In this document: positions 44,149 to 53,145 of the stretch, one piece after another
Position numbering within the stretch: position 1 is the first letter of the stretch
Layout of the letters: the number at the start of each line of letters is the position of its first letter
Assembly: GCA_965215345.1 (NCBI GenBank)
Contig: CBDCDL010000002.1
Coordinates: forward strand, 2,914,001-2,978,000
Source of the DNA: CATQHW01 sp965215345
GTDB taxonomy: Bacteria; Spirochaetota; Spirochaetia; SZUA-6; Bin103
Direction: 5' to 3'
Length of the DNA stretch: 64,000 bases
Translations under genes and position numbers: made by a program
Notes under the pieces: model-generated
Seen by the model: the letters and a program-made list of their open reading frames with translations, nothing else
Databases searched by the model: none
Told to the model about the DNA's origin: nothing

Positions 44149-46921
44149 ATGAGCGGGCAGCTACTGAAGCGTGTCGAACTCCTCGGCTTCAAGTCCTTTG
44201 CAGACCGCACGGTTCTGGAGTTCGGCACCGACGTGTCGGCGCTGGTCGGACCGAACGGCTGCGGCAAGAGCAACATCGTTGACGCCATCCGCTGGGCGCT
44301 GGGCGAGCAGGCGCCCCGCTCGCTGCGCGCCGAGCGCATGGAGGACGTGATCTTCGACGGCGCCGGCAGCCGGCGGTCGATGAGCGTGGCCGAGGTCACG
44401 CTGGTGTTCTCCAACGAGAACGGACGGTTGCCGATCGACACGGCGGAGGTCGGCGTCAAGCGCCGCCTGTTCCGCTCCGGCGAGAGCCAGTACTTCGTCA
44501 ACAACACGCAGAGCCGGCTGCGCGACGTGCGCGAGGTGCTTGCCGATACCGGTCTTGCCACCTCCGGCTACGCATCGCTGGAGCAGGGAAGGATCGACCG
44601 GATCCTCTCGGAGAAGCCCGAGGAGCGTCGCGAGGTCTTCGAGGAGGCGGCCGGCATCCTGTCCTACCGCACCCGCGCCGTCGAAGCCGAGCGCGAGCTG
44701 AAGCAGGCGGCGGCCAACGTGGCGCAGGTGGAGAACGTCCGGCGCGAGGTGCAGCGCCGTTACGAGACCCTGCGCGTGCAGTCGCAGGCGGCCGAGCGTT
44801 ACCGCTCCCTGCGCGCGCAGGCGTTTGACGTGGAGCGCGATCTGGAGCTGCTGCGCCTGCGCGGCTTGCGGGACCGCCGGCAGCGCATCGAGAAGCGCCT
44901 GTCCCGGGAGACGCAGAAGCGGGACGAGGTCCAGGACGAGATCGACGCGGCGGCGACCAGTGCGCGCAATCATCGGGCCGCGGTCGAGCGCCTGGAGGGC
45001 GAGCGCGCGACGGCACAGGAACGCCTCTACGAGATCGCCACGGCCACGAGCGGGGCGGGCAGCGAGATCAGGCTCGGCCGCGAGCGCGTGGACGAGCTGG
45101 AAGCCAGCATGCACTCGTATCACAGCCGGGATCAGGCGCTCGCGGAGCGTGTCCACTCCCTGGAGGCGGAGGTCGAGACCGTCCGTGCGGGCCTGACCGA
45201 AGCGGAACAGGTCGCCGCGGACGCGGAGTCGAGGGCGTCCTCGGATCGCCGGGATGCCGCGGACGTGGGAGCTCAGATCGCCGAGACGGAGCGGCGCATC
45301 GCCGACGCCGCCGCGCGGGCGGCGTCGCACGAGCAGCGCCTGGACGGCCTGCGCGACCAGCTTCGCAAGGTCACCGACGAGATCGTCACCGAACTCGACC
45401 AGCGGCTGGGCCAGGGGATGCAGTCCACTCCGTCGGCGGCGCTCGGCAACGACGTTGCGGAGTCGCTCGCCCGGCTCGTCGACGACCTCGGCCGCCTGGC
45501 GGTCTCGGCGGCGCGCATGGACGCCGAAGAGCTCGGGCGGCGGCTCGGCGACTTGGTGGAGGCTGCCGAGGGGCTGATGAAGGAGTTCGCGCGTTATCGG
45601 GAGACGACCGGATCGCTGCTCGACGAGCTGATCTCCTCGGAGGGGATCGTCACCCACAAGCGGGCGATAGACCGCGACATGGGGGAGACCTTCTGGGCGA
45701 TCGCCGAGCTCCGCAAGCAGACCGAGGAGTTGCGGCGGACCAATCGCGAACGCACCGAACGGCAGGGCGAGCTGCGCGACGCGGTGCAGGAGAGCCAGGT
45801 GGCCGCGGCGCGGGCGCAGGAGCAGGCAGCCGCGCTGCGCAGGCAACTCACCGCCGCGCAGCGGCAACTCGACGAGCAGCGCCAGATCCGCGCGGATCTG
45901 GCCTCGGAGGAGCACCAGACCGCCGAGGCGATCCGCGCGCTGGCGTCCAGCACCTCCGATCGCGAGCGGGAGAAGGCGTTCCTGGACCGGGAGCACGATC
46001 GGCTGCAGAAGGAGCTGGGCCGCGCCTCGGCGCAGCTCGCCGCGCATCGCCGCGAGATGGACCGGATCGACCAGGCCGCGCAGCAGCGCTCGGCGCGGCT
46101 GCGGCAGGCGCAGGAGATGCTGGAGCGGGTTCGGGTGGATCTCGCCGAGGTGGAGGCAGAAGACAAGGCCATCCGCCACACCTTCGCGCAGACCCACTCC
46201 CAGCGCCTGGAGGAGCACTCCGAGCGGCTGGAGCAGATCGAGGCCACGCCGCGCGAGCTGCGCGACCGACTGGGCCGGCTGCGGGAACGGGATCCGCGGC
46301 CTCGGGCAGGTCAACCTGCTCGCTCCGGAGGAGTTCAAGGAGGTGGCCGAGCGCTACCGGTTCCTGACCGATCAGCTCCAGGACCTGAGCCAGGCGCGCG
46401 CTGACCTGGAACGGGTGACCGAAGAGATCCAGCGCGAGTCCGCCGAGCGGTTCGGCGCCTCCTTCCAGGCAATCGCCGATGCGTTCCGGGACATCTTCCG
46501 CCGGCTGTTCGGCGGCGGCCGCGCCGAGCTGAAACTCCGGAGTCAGGACGTGCTGGAGGCCGGCGTCGACATCCTGGCGCAGCCGCCCGGCCGCAAGCTG
46601 GAGAACGTGGGACTGCTGTCGGGCGGGGAGCGGTCGCTGACCGCGGTGGCGCTGATGTTCGCCATGTACTCGTTCAAGCCGTCACCGTTCTGCGTGCTCG
46701 ACGAGCTGGACGCCGCGCTGGACGACGAGAACATCGGCCGCTTCGTCGGGCTCCTGGAAGAGTTCGCGCAGGACTCACAGTTCCTGATCGTCACCCACAA
46801 CAAGCGCACCATCGCCGCCGCCGCGAACCTGTACGGGGTTACCATGGAGGAGCCCGGCGTCTCCAAGCTGGTGACCCTGCGCATGCCGGAGCGCGCCGAG
46901 CGCGAGCCTGTACCTGCCTGA
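44149..46921 (+). CDS. smc: Chromosome segregation protein SMC (frameshifted near 46,285, no obvious hinge)
   Basis: The N-terminal head is typical: LKRVELLGFKSFADRTVLEF, Walker A GPNGCGKSN near residue 35, and GYASLEQGRIDRIL. After about 600 residues of coiled coil the frame breaks. Removing one G near 46,283-46,291 gives LRNGIRGLGQVNLLAPEEF and then the C-terminal head with LLSGGERSLTAVALMFAM (signature), CVLDELDAALDDEN (Walker B) and LIVTHNKRTI. The corrected length is about 923 aa, shorter than the usual 1,150-1,200, and no glycine-rich hinge is seen in the middle. Short SMCs (the P115 type) are known from spirochaetes. It condenses and organises the chromosome with ScpA and ScpB. Confidence 0.9.
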
Positions 46922-46928
46922 AAGGCGT

Positions 46929-46946
46929 CGCCGGACCGCACCGGCG
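46929..46946. terminator. Small hairpin after smc
   Basis: CGCCGG (46929-46934) and CCGGCG (46941-46946) form a 6-bp all-G/C stem with a 6-base loop 8 bases after the smc stop. No T-run follows, so it may be only a weak terminator. Confidence 0.35.
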
Positions 46947-47039
46947 TACGGACCGCGCGCCCCGCGGCGTCTACCGGTGGGGGCGAATTGCCAGCGGCTG
47001 CTGGACGGCCCTATCATCGGAGCGGCGGAAGGCAAGCAC

Positions 47040-49047
47040 ATGAGTGATCAGGAACGGAACGAACCGCAGCCGGAGGACTCGCCGGACTCGCACGGACAGG
47101 AAGGCGGTCAGGAGCGCTCCCGCGACCGGTTCTGGCAGGGCGTGAGCGTCCCCGACCTTGTCAAGCAGCGTATCGACGTCATCAAGGCGCAGCAGAGCAC
47201 GGGGCGCAAGATCCTCATGGCCCTGCGCAAGTTCTACGCGATCCTGCCGCTCGCCGTGGTCGTCTACTTCTTCATCGCCAATCCCGACGTTCCAGAACAC
47301 GGTGCTGGCCATCCTGCAGTTCCTGGCGCAGCTTCTGTTCGCGATCGCCTACGCGATCATCCAGTTCGTCGCGATCTTCTGGTTCATGGCCCGCTCCAAG
47401 GTGGAGACGGTCAGGCCAACCGACCCCAAGTCGATCACCTTCGACGACTACTGGGGACAGCCCAACCTGAAGGCGCTGGTGCGGCAGTGGCTGGGCCTGC
47501 TGGCCGACCGGCAGGAGTTCGTGCACATGGGCGGCCGCTACATCAACGGCCTGCTGCTGCACGGGCCGCCCGGAACCGGCAAGACCATGCTGGCCAAGGC
47601 GATGGCCGGCGAGGCCGGGGTCGCGTTCATCTCCATCGAGGGCTCCGGGTTCCGGGCCATGTTCTGGGGCGTCGACGTCCTGAAGATGATCTGGTTCGTG
47701 CGCAAGGCGCGCAAGTACGCCCGCCGCTACGGCGCCTGCATCGCCTACATCGACGAGATCGACGCCGTGGGTCAGTCGCGCGGCGGCGTGCAGGGCGGGG
47801 CCAACGGCGCGGCCGGCGGCATGGGCGGCATGTTCGGCGGCGGCACCGGCGCCTTGACCCGGTTGCTGTACGAGATCGACGGCGTCGATCAGCGATCCAT
47901 GAAGGAGCGTCTGATCGCCAAGCTCTATCAACTTCGCGGCAAGAAGCCTCCAGCCCGGAACTGGCATGTGCTGTTCATGGGCTCCACCAACCGGGTGGAC
48001 GTGCTGGACCCGGCGTTGACCCGTCCGGGCCGCTTCGACCAGATGATCGAGGTGGGACTGCCCGACCGCGCCGGCCGCCGCGCCATCGTCGAGGGCTACC
48101 TGTCGACCATCCGCCACGACGACTCGGTCGACGTGGAAGCGATCGTGTCCAACACTCCAGGCGCCTCACCGGCGCAGATGATGGCGGCACTGACCAAGGA
48201 CACGGTACGCATCGCCCTGTTCGAGCACCGCAACGTGGTCACCCAGCGCGACATCGACCGCGCGCTCATCCATCAGATGGCCGGCATGGAGAACCCGATC
48301 GAGGAGATGGATCCCGAGCAGCGCCGTTCCATCGCCGTGCACGAGGCTGGACACGCCGTGGTCGTCCACTACGTGCTGCCGGAGAAGCGCATCGGCCATC
48401 TGACCATCCTGGCCCGCGGCCAAGCGCTCGGCTTCATGCTGCCGCTCGACGAGGTTGAACAGTACTCGTATCCGCTGCGCAGGATCGTCGCCGACATCAT
48501 GGTCGCTCTGGGCGGGCACGCCGCCGTCCGCATCGTCTACGGCGAGGAGTGGACCGGCGCCTACAGCGACTACCGTCAGGCTCGGGACCGCTTCCGGCAC
48601 CTGTACACGCTCGGCCACTTCGGGCCGCCGACCGGCTGGATCTCCAACATGGCCGACGGGCTCGGCAGCCCGCCGGGTTCCGCGCCTCCGGAGGTCAACC
48701 GGCTCTGGCAGGACCTGGAGGATCGGACGGAGCGGCTGCTGCGCGATCACCGGGACGAGTTGATGGCTCTTACCGATGCCCTGCTGGAGCGCAACGAGCT
48801 CAATACGCGGGAGGTGCTGGAACTCCTCGGGCCGAACGGTCACAACGGCACGAACGGCCATGGCCGGCCAGTTGGCCCCGGCCAGCCCCCGTCGGATGCC
48901 AGCGGGCAGAGCGGAAGGCTGCCCGGCACCCTCCCGGCCGTCGACCTGATCGACGAACCGCCGGACGGCGACGAACTGCGGAAGTCCGGCTCGGAGAACC
49001 CGCAGGATGACGGCGGTACCGAGCCGCCTGAAGAACCCGCCCGGTAG
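47040..49047 (+). CDS. FtsH-like AAA+ metalloprotease (M41), frameshifted near 47,284
   Basis: Start ATG 47040. An acidic N-terminus and a first membrane helix (FYAILPLAVVVYFFIANP) are followed by a frame break. Deleting one C of CCC 47283-47285 gives NPTFQNTVLAILQFLAQLLF and a second hydrophobic helix, with about 668 aa in total. The AAA domain has HGPPGTGKTMLAKAMAGEAG (Walker A near residue 175), IAYIDEIDAVG (Walker B) and GSTNRVDVLDPALTRPGRFD (SRH). The zinc site is VHEAGHAVVVHYV near residue 434, with Asp in GAYSDYRQARDRF. Oddities are the almost absent loop between the two membrane helices, a glycine-rich insert after Walker B, and a Q-L-R-G-K-K-P-P insert before the SRH. Confidence 0.85.
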
Positions 49048-49070
49048 ACACGCGGCTCCTCAATCGCCCG

Positions 49071-49102
49071 AGTCTACCGGATCGACAGTCTACCGGATCG
49101 AC
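49071..49102. repeat. 16-bp perfect tandem duplication over a stop codon
   Basis: AGTCTACCGGATCGAC occurs at 49071-49086 and again at 49087-49102. The second copy contains the stop codon (minus strand, 49090-49092) of the neighbouring lipoprotein gene, so the first copy is a duplicate of that gene's end. Confidence 0.9.
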
Positions 49103-50451
49103 CAAGCCCCCAGGTCGCCGCGGGTCACGAAGCGCGGCTCGAGGTTGCCCGACGCCGATCCCAGGAAGATGCCGGGGAAGCCGCCGCGCGCCACCGCGGA
49201 GAACACCAGCCAGTTGCCGTCCGGAGACCAGATGCTCCCGGAGCGCGTGTACTGATCGAAGAACTGCAGAGCGCCCAGGCTGCCGCGCGTGATCGGAAAG
49301 GTGGCGACCTTCCAGGATTCTCCCGAGCGGGCATCCATCACCCGCAGATGCACGTAGATCTGCTCGGGGTCGGCGGCGAACACCGGCTCCACCACGAGTT
49401 GCTGGAGCTCCGCCGCGCTCACCGGTACCAGATAGGCGATCTGGCGGCTGTTGGGAGCCCAGAAGAAGGCGATCACCGTTGGTTCATCCAGCTCAACCGA
49501 CCGCTCCAGCCGGCCCGGCACCAGCACGCGCAGCGTGCCGTCGGCCGAGAGCTGCGGGGTTGACGATTCCATGATCGCGACGCGCCTCCCGTCGCGGGAG
49601 AAGCTGAAGAAGGCGCTGCCGGACACGGTCTTGAGCACGTCCAGGCCCGGACCCTCGATGTCCCGCAGCACGAGCTGGGCCGATCCCGACTCGCTGTCCA
49701 CGTACAGCATGCGCTCGCCGTCCGGAGACACCTGCGGGGACTGGAAGCGGGCTGGGCGCACATTGAAGTTGCGCTTCCCGGTTGCGCCGCGGACGTCCAG
49801 CAGCGTGAGGCGACCGCCCGAGGTCGTGCCGCCGCCGACATGGGCCAGCATGAAACGGTTGCCGGGGTCCCATGCCCAATACAGTGGCAGCCCCGTGTCG
49901 AGCGGCTTGTAGCTCAGCTTGCCGGCGGGATCCACCAGACCGAGCTCCATGCCGTCCTCCGCGGTGCGCTGGGACAGCACGCTGATCCAGCGGCTGTCCG
50001 GGGACCAGTACAGGTACACCGGCGCGAGCGCGCCGCTCTCCCAGACCACCTGTGGATTGCGCGAGCCTGAGTCGCTGGTGAGGATCGCCGCATCGAGGCT
50101 GCCGTCGGTCTGCTGGTCGAAGCGGACGAAGGCGAGGCGGCGGCCCCGTGCCGACCAAGTCGGAGACGAGTACCAGCGGCGCACGCCTTCGCGGCTGCCG
50201 GCGTCATCGGTGAGCTGCGAGAGGCGTCCGCCGGTCTGGTCCGCCGTCGCGATGTTGCCGTCCAGAGCGATGAACGCGATCAGCCCCGACTTGCGCTCGA
50301 AGCGCTCCAGCAGGGAGCTCTGGGACATCTGCGCGCCCCGCACCGAGCAGGACACCAGCAGGGCGGCCAGGGGGAGCAACAGGAGCGCCTGCAGCGTGCG
50401 GCGGCCCGGTCGATGCAGCACTGGCGGCGTCAGGTTCGTCATCACTGCCAT
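49090..50451 (-). CDS. Beta-propeller (TolB/WD40-like) lipoprotein
   Basis: 453 aa from ATG 50451 (ATG 50442 also possible). Signal peptide with lipobox LLLLPLAALLVSCSV, so a lipoprotein attached through that Cys. Repeated PD40-type blades are visible: YWSPDSRWISVLS, QVSPDGERMLYVDS, SFSRDGRRVAIMES, FWAPNSRQIAYLVP and IWSPDGNWLVFSAV. After the lipobox comes SSLLERFERKSGLIAFIALD, shared with the next gene, so the two arose by duplication. It overlaps the paralogue upstream by 10 bp. Probably a periplasmic scaffold or sensor; ligand unknown. Confidence 0.82.
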   Translation of the reverse strand: MAVMTNLTPPVLHRPGRRTLQALLLLPLAALLVSCSVRGAQMSQSSLLERFERKSGLIAFIALDGNIATADQTGGRLSQLTDDAGSREGVRRWYSSPTWSARGRRLAFVRFDQQTDGSLDAAILTSDSGSRNPQVVWESGALAPVYLYWSPDSRWISVLSQRTAEDGMELGLVDPAGKLSYKPLDTGLPLYWAWDPGNRFMLAHVGGGTTSGGRLTLLDVRGATGKRNFNVRPARFQSPQVSPDGERMLYVDSESGSAQLVLRDIEGPGLDVLKTVSGSAFFSFSRDGRRVAIMESSTPQLSADGTLRVLVPGRLERSVELDEPTVIAFFWAPNSRQIAYLVPVSAAELQQLVVEPVFAADPEQIYVHLRVMDARSGESWKVATFPITRGSLGALQFFDQYTRSGSIWSPDGNWLVFSAVARGGFPGIFLGSASGNLEPRFVTRGDLGAWSIR

Positions 50452-51740
50452 GACCAGAACCCTATCAGCCCCGGCGCCATCTTGCGCGGCACCAGGTTGC
50501 CCTCGGCCCGCGCCACCATGATGGACGGACCCTCATCGGTGAGCGCGGCGTACACGATATTGCGGCTGTCCGGAGACCAGATCCGCGCGGCCTGACCGTA
50601 CTGGTCGAAGACGCGGATCACCGCCGCGAACTGCGGCGTGGGCACGAACGCCTCCCCGATGTCGACCGACGAGCGCCGCTCGCGGTCATAGACGCGCAGC
50701 GTCAGCACCAGGGACTGATCGCTGCCTTCGTTCTGCGAGACGACCGAGGGGACGAAGTAGGCGACGCGCCTGGAGTCAGGGGACCAGAAGAAGGCGAACA
50801 CGCCGTCCTCCTCGATCATCGTCTCGGCGCCGGTCGCGATGTCGCGCAGGTGCAGCCGGCTGACGATCGATTCGACTTCCTGGCGGCGGACGATGTAGCC
50901 GAGCGACGAGCCGTCAGGAGACCAGAGAAAGGTGACCGTGCCGCGGGCGGAGGCGATGAGCTTGGGAGGCTCCCTCTGCTCCGGATGGGCGATGACCACG
51001 TCGGTCAGACCGCCGTCGGCGATGGTCGCCAGCAGCACGCCCGAACCGTCCGGCGACCAGGCCGGGGTCTGGAACTCGCCCGGCTGCAGCGGCAGGCCGC
51101 GTTCGATCACCGCCGCGCCGACCTGCAGGAAGGACACCCGCCGGCCGGACGTACGGACCGATCCGGCGTGCACGGTCACGCCGGTGCTGTCGGGCGCCCA
51201 TGCCCAGAACAGCGGCCGGCCGGCGTCCAGCGTCTGCACCGGCGCGGCGCTACCCGGCTGCCAACTCAGCAGCAGGAATCCGCCCCCACCCGACCCGGCC
51301 GTCAGGAAGCTGAGCTGGCGGCTGTCCGGCGACCAGTAGAGATTGGCCGGCAGACGTCCGCCGGTGGAAATCGCCCGCGCGTCGCTGCCGTCGGCGCGCG
51401 CGGTGAGCACCCGGCCGGACGTACGGCCCTGGAAGGAATCTATCCCCACAAACGCCACCCGCTTGCCGTCCGGCGACCAGATCGGGGTCTGGTAGATGCG
51501 CGCGGCGCTCTCCGACTGCCCGGCGTCGGTGGTGATCTCCCGCGTGGCGCCGCCGGCCTGATTGGCCACGTAGATATTGGCGTCGATGCCCATGTAGACG
51601 ATCTTTCCGGATTTGCGCTCCAGGGCTCCCATCAGCGAGCTCTGCTCGCTGGTGTCGGGCAGCCGGCAGTCGACCATCAGCGCGGCGCCGACCGCGGCGA
51701 CGACGACGAGCGCGCCGCGAACGACCGCCCTTCGTCTCAT
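50442..51740 (-). CDS. Beta-propeller (TolB/WD40-like) putative lipoprotein, paralogue
   Basis: 432 aa. Hydrophobic N-terminus RGALVVVAAVGAALMVDC with a non-standard lipobox (M-V-D-C); spirochaete lipoboxes are often relaxed, so lipidation is plausible. Blades include IWSPDGKRVAFVGI, YWSPDSRQLSFLTA, AWSPDGSGVLLATI, LWSPDGSSLGYIVR, FWSPDSRRVAYFVP and IWSPDSRNIVYAAL. SSLMGALERKSGKIVYMGID after the signal matches the downstream paralogue. It lies 11 bp after the degenerate S41 protease gene, forming a three-gene unit. Confidence 0.82.
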   Translation of the reverse strand: MRRRAVVRGALVVVAAVGAALMVDCRLPDTSEQSSLMGALERKSGKIVYMGIDANIYVANQAGGATREITTDAGQSESAARIYQTPIWSPDGKRVAFVGIDSFQGRTSGRVLTARADGSDARAISTGGRLPANLYWSPDSRQLSFLTAGSGGGGFLLLSWQPGSAAPVQTLDAGRPLFWAWAPDSTGVTVHAGSVRTSGRRVSFLQVGAAVIERGLPLQPGEFQTPAWSPDGSGVLLATIADGGLTDVVIAHPEQREPPKLIASARGTVTFLWSPDGSSLGYIVRRQEVESIVSRLHLRDIATGAETMIEEDGVFAFFWSPDSRRVAYFVPSVVSQNEGSDQSLVLTLRVYDRERRSSVDIGEAFVPTPQFAAVIRVFDQYGQAARIWSPDSRNIVYAALTDEGPSIMVARAEGNLVPRKMAPGLIGFWSWQ

Positions 51741-51751
51741 CGGGACGCCCC

Positions 51752-53083
51752 TCAGCCGACGCCGCGCCGCAGCACGGTGAGCGCCGTGTTGCGGACCGGG
51801 TCGGTCTGCTCCGAGACCTCGTCCCAGTCCAGCGATGCCGGCACGTCCGGCCGCACGCCGTCGATGCCGACCTCGCGGCCGGACGGCGACTGGTAGGCGC
51901 TGGTCATGATGGTCAGGCGGGAGCCGTCCGGGAGCACGAAATCGACGAAGCTCTCCACGTTGCCGGGCGTCCTGAGCCCGACCACGGTGGCGCGGCGGCG
52001 CGACTGCAGCGCCGCGGCCAGCACCTCCGGCAGCCCCTCGGTGTCCGGCCCGATCAGCACCACCAGCGGCACCGACTGGGAACCCTTCAGGTCATAGCCC
52101 TGGACCGAGATCGGCTGCGAGCCCTCGGCAGTGTAGATTTCACCATGGTCGCCGTCCGAGAACAGCGACAACAGCGGCATCAGCGGCCACCGCAGGCCGC
52201 TGGCGATGCGCAGGTCGAGGATGATGCCGCCGATGTCCCCGGCTTCCGCGAGCGCCTCCAGGATGCGGACCGTCTCCGTGATCAGAGAGTCGGAGGAGAT
52301 CCGCGGGAACAGCAGGTAGCCGACGCGGCCCGGATCCAGGATGCCGTACTGGAGCGGATTCAGCACCTCCGCGAGGTGCACGCGGCCGCGGATCACCTGG
52401 ACGTTACGCGGCTCCCGGTCGACCGAGTTGACGCGCAGGATCACCGGCTGGTCGGCCGGCCCGCGGATGCGGGACACCGCATCCGGGCCCTCCTCCCGCC
52501 GCACCGGAATGCCGTTGACCGCCGTGACCGCCTCGTGGGGGCGCAGCCCGGAACGGTCGGCGGGAGATCCGGGCATCACCGACAGCAGGATGATGCGCGG
52601 CTCCGGGTTTTCACGGTAGGCGACGTAGGCGCCGATCCCTTCATAGGCGGAAGGATCATCGAGCTCTTGCTGGATGCGCTCCGCGCGCGTCTCCCAGCGC
52701 GCGGCCAGCGGCGGCAGCTCGTCCAGCATCTGCCGCACCGTCACCGGGAAGTCCTCGCGCGAAAGGAGGTTCACGATCACCGGCCGGTACCGCTCGCGCA
52801 GCTCGTTCCATGCGACTCCGTGCAGGTCGCCGTACACGTAGTGGTCGCGCAGCAGGGTCCACATTTCGTCGAAGGTGCGGATCTGCAGGGAGGTGATCTG
52901 TTCCCGCTGTTCGGCGGGATCCGGCACGGGTGCGAGCTCCGCGTCGCCCGAGGATTCGCGGGTGCAGGCGCCGAGGATCGACAGCGCGGCGATCATCGCC
53001 AGGACGGGCGTCGCCATCGCCGGGCCGACGGTGGCCGGCGCGTTCCACAGCCGGGGTCGCATAGAGAAGCGCCACCTTAGCAT
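51752..53083 (-). CDS. S41 (C-terminal processing) protease homologue lacking catalytic Ser/Lys
   Basis: 443 aa from ATG 53083; ATG 53062 with AAGGTGG upstream is an equally good start. Lipobox ALSILGAC makes it a lipoprotein. It has an N-terminal helical part, a PDZ domain (residues about 160-235, SVMPGSPADRSGLRPHEAVT) and a tricorn-core fold with GGIILDLRIASGL. At the place of the usual G-S-A-S-A-S-E-I the sequence is DTEGLPEVLAAALQ (nucleophile Ser replaced by Gly, about residue 350), and G-x-R-T-x-G-K reads GLRTPGNV (Lys replaced by Asn). It should bind but not cleave. Divergent from ffh and upstream of the two propeller lipoproteins. Confidence 0.82.
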   Translation of the reverse strand: MLRWRFSMRPRLWNAPATVGPAMATPVLAMIAALSILGACTRESSGDAELAPVPDPAEQREQITSLQIRTFDEMWTLLRDHYVYGDLHGVAWNELRERYRPVIVNLLSREDFPVTVRQMLDELPPLAARWETRAERIQQELDDPSAYEGIGAYVAYRENPEPRIILLSVMPGSPADRSGLRPHEAVTAVNGIPVRREEGPDAVSRIRGPADQPVILRVNSVDREPRNVQVIRGRVHLAEVLNPLQYGILDPGRVGYLLFPRISSDSLITETVRILEALAEAGDIGGIILDLRIASGLRWPLMPLLSLFSDGDHGEIYTAEGSQPISVQGYDLKGSQSVPLVVLIGPDTEGLPEVLAAALQSRRRATVVGLRTPGNVESFVDFVLPDGSRLTIMTSAYQSPSGREVGIDGVRPDVPASLDWDEVSEQTDPVRNTALTVLRRGVG

Positions 53084-53102
53084 GGCCGCGGTGCCGAGTT
53101 CA

Positions 53103-53132
53103 TTGACAGCTTGGAAAAGCGGTCGATAGTAT
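53103..53132 (+). promoter_or_regulatory. Sigma-70-like promoter of ffh-rpsP operon
   Basis: TTGACA (53103-53108), 18-base spacer, TAGTAT (53127-53132). The predicted transcription start is about 53139, only some 7 bases before ATG 53146, so the leader is too short for a ribosome-binding site. Confidence 0.5.
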
Positions 53133-53145
53133 CGTCTCCCTGCGC

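Noticed and set aside
44161..46338. Long open frame antisense to smc (725 codons)
   Set aside because: High G+C keeps antisense frames open; it has no family motifs and is fully shadowed by the conserved SMC sequence.
46260..46345. Programmed ribosomal frameshift in smc
   Set aside because: There is no slippery heptamer or downstream pseudoknot; the site is a simple G-rich run, so an indel is more likely.
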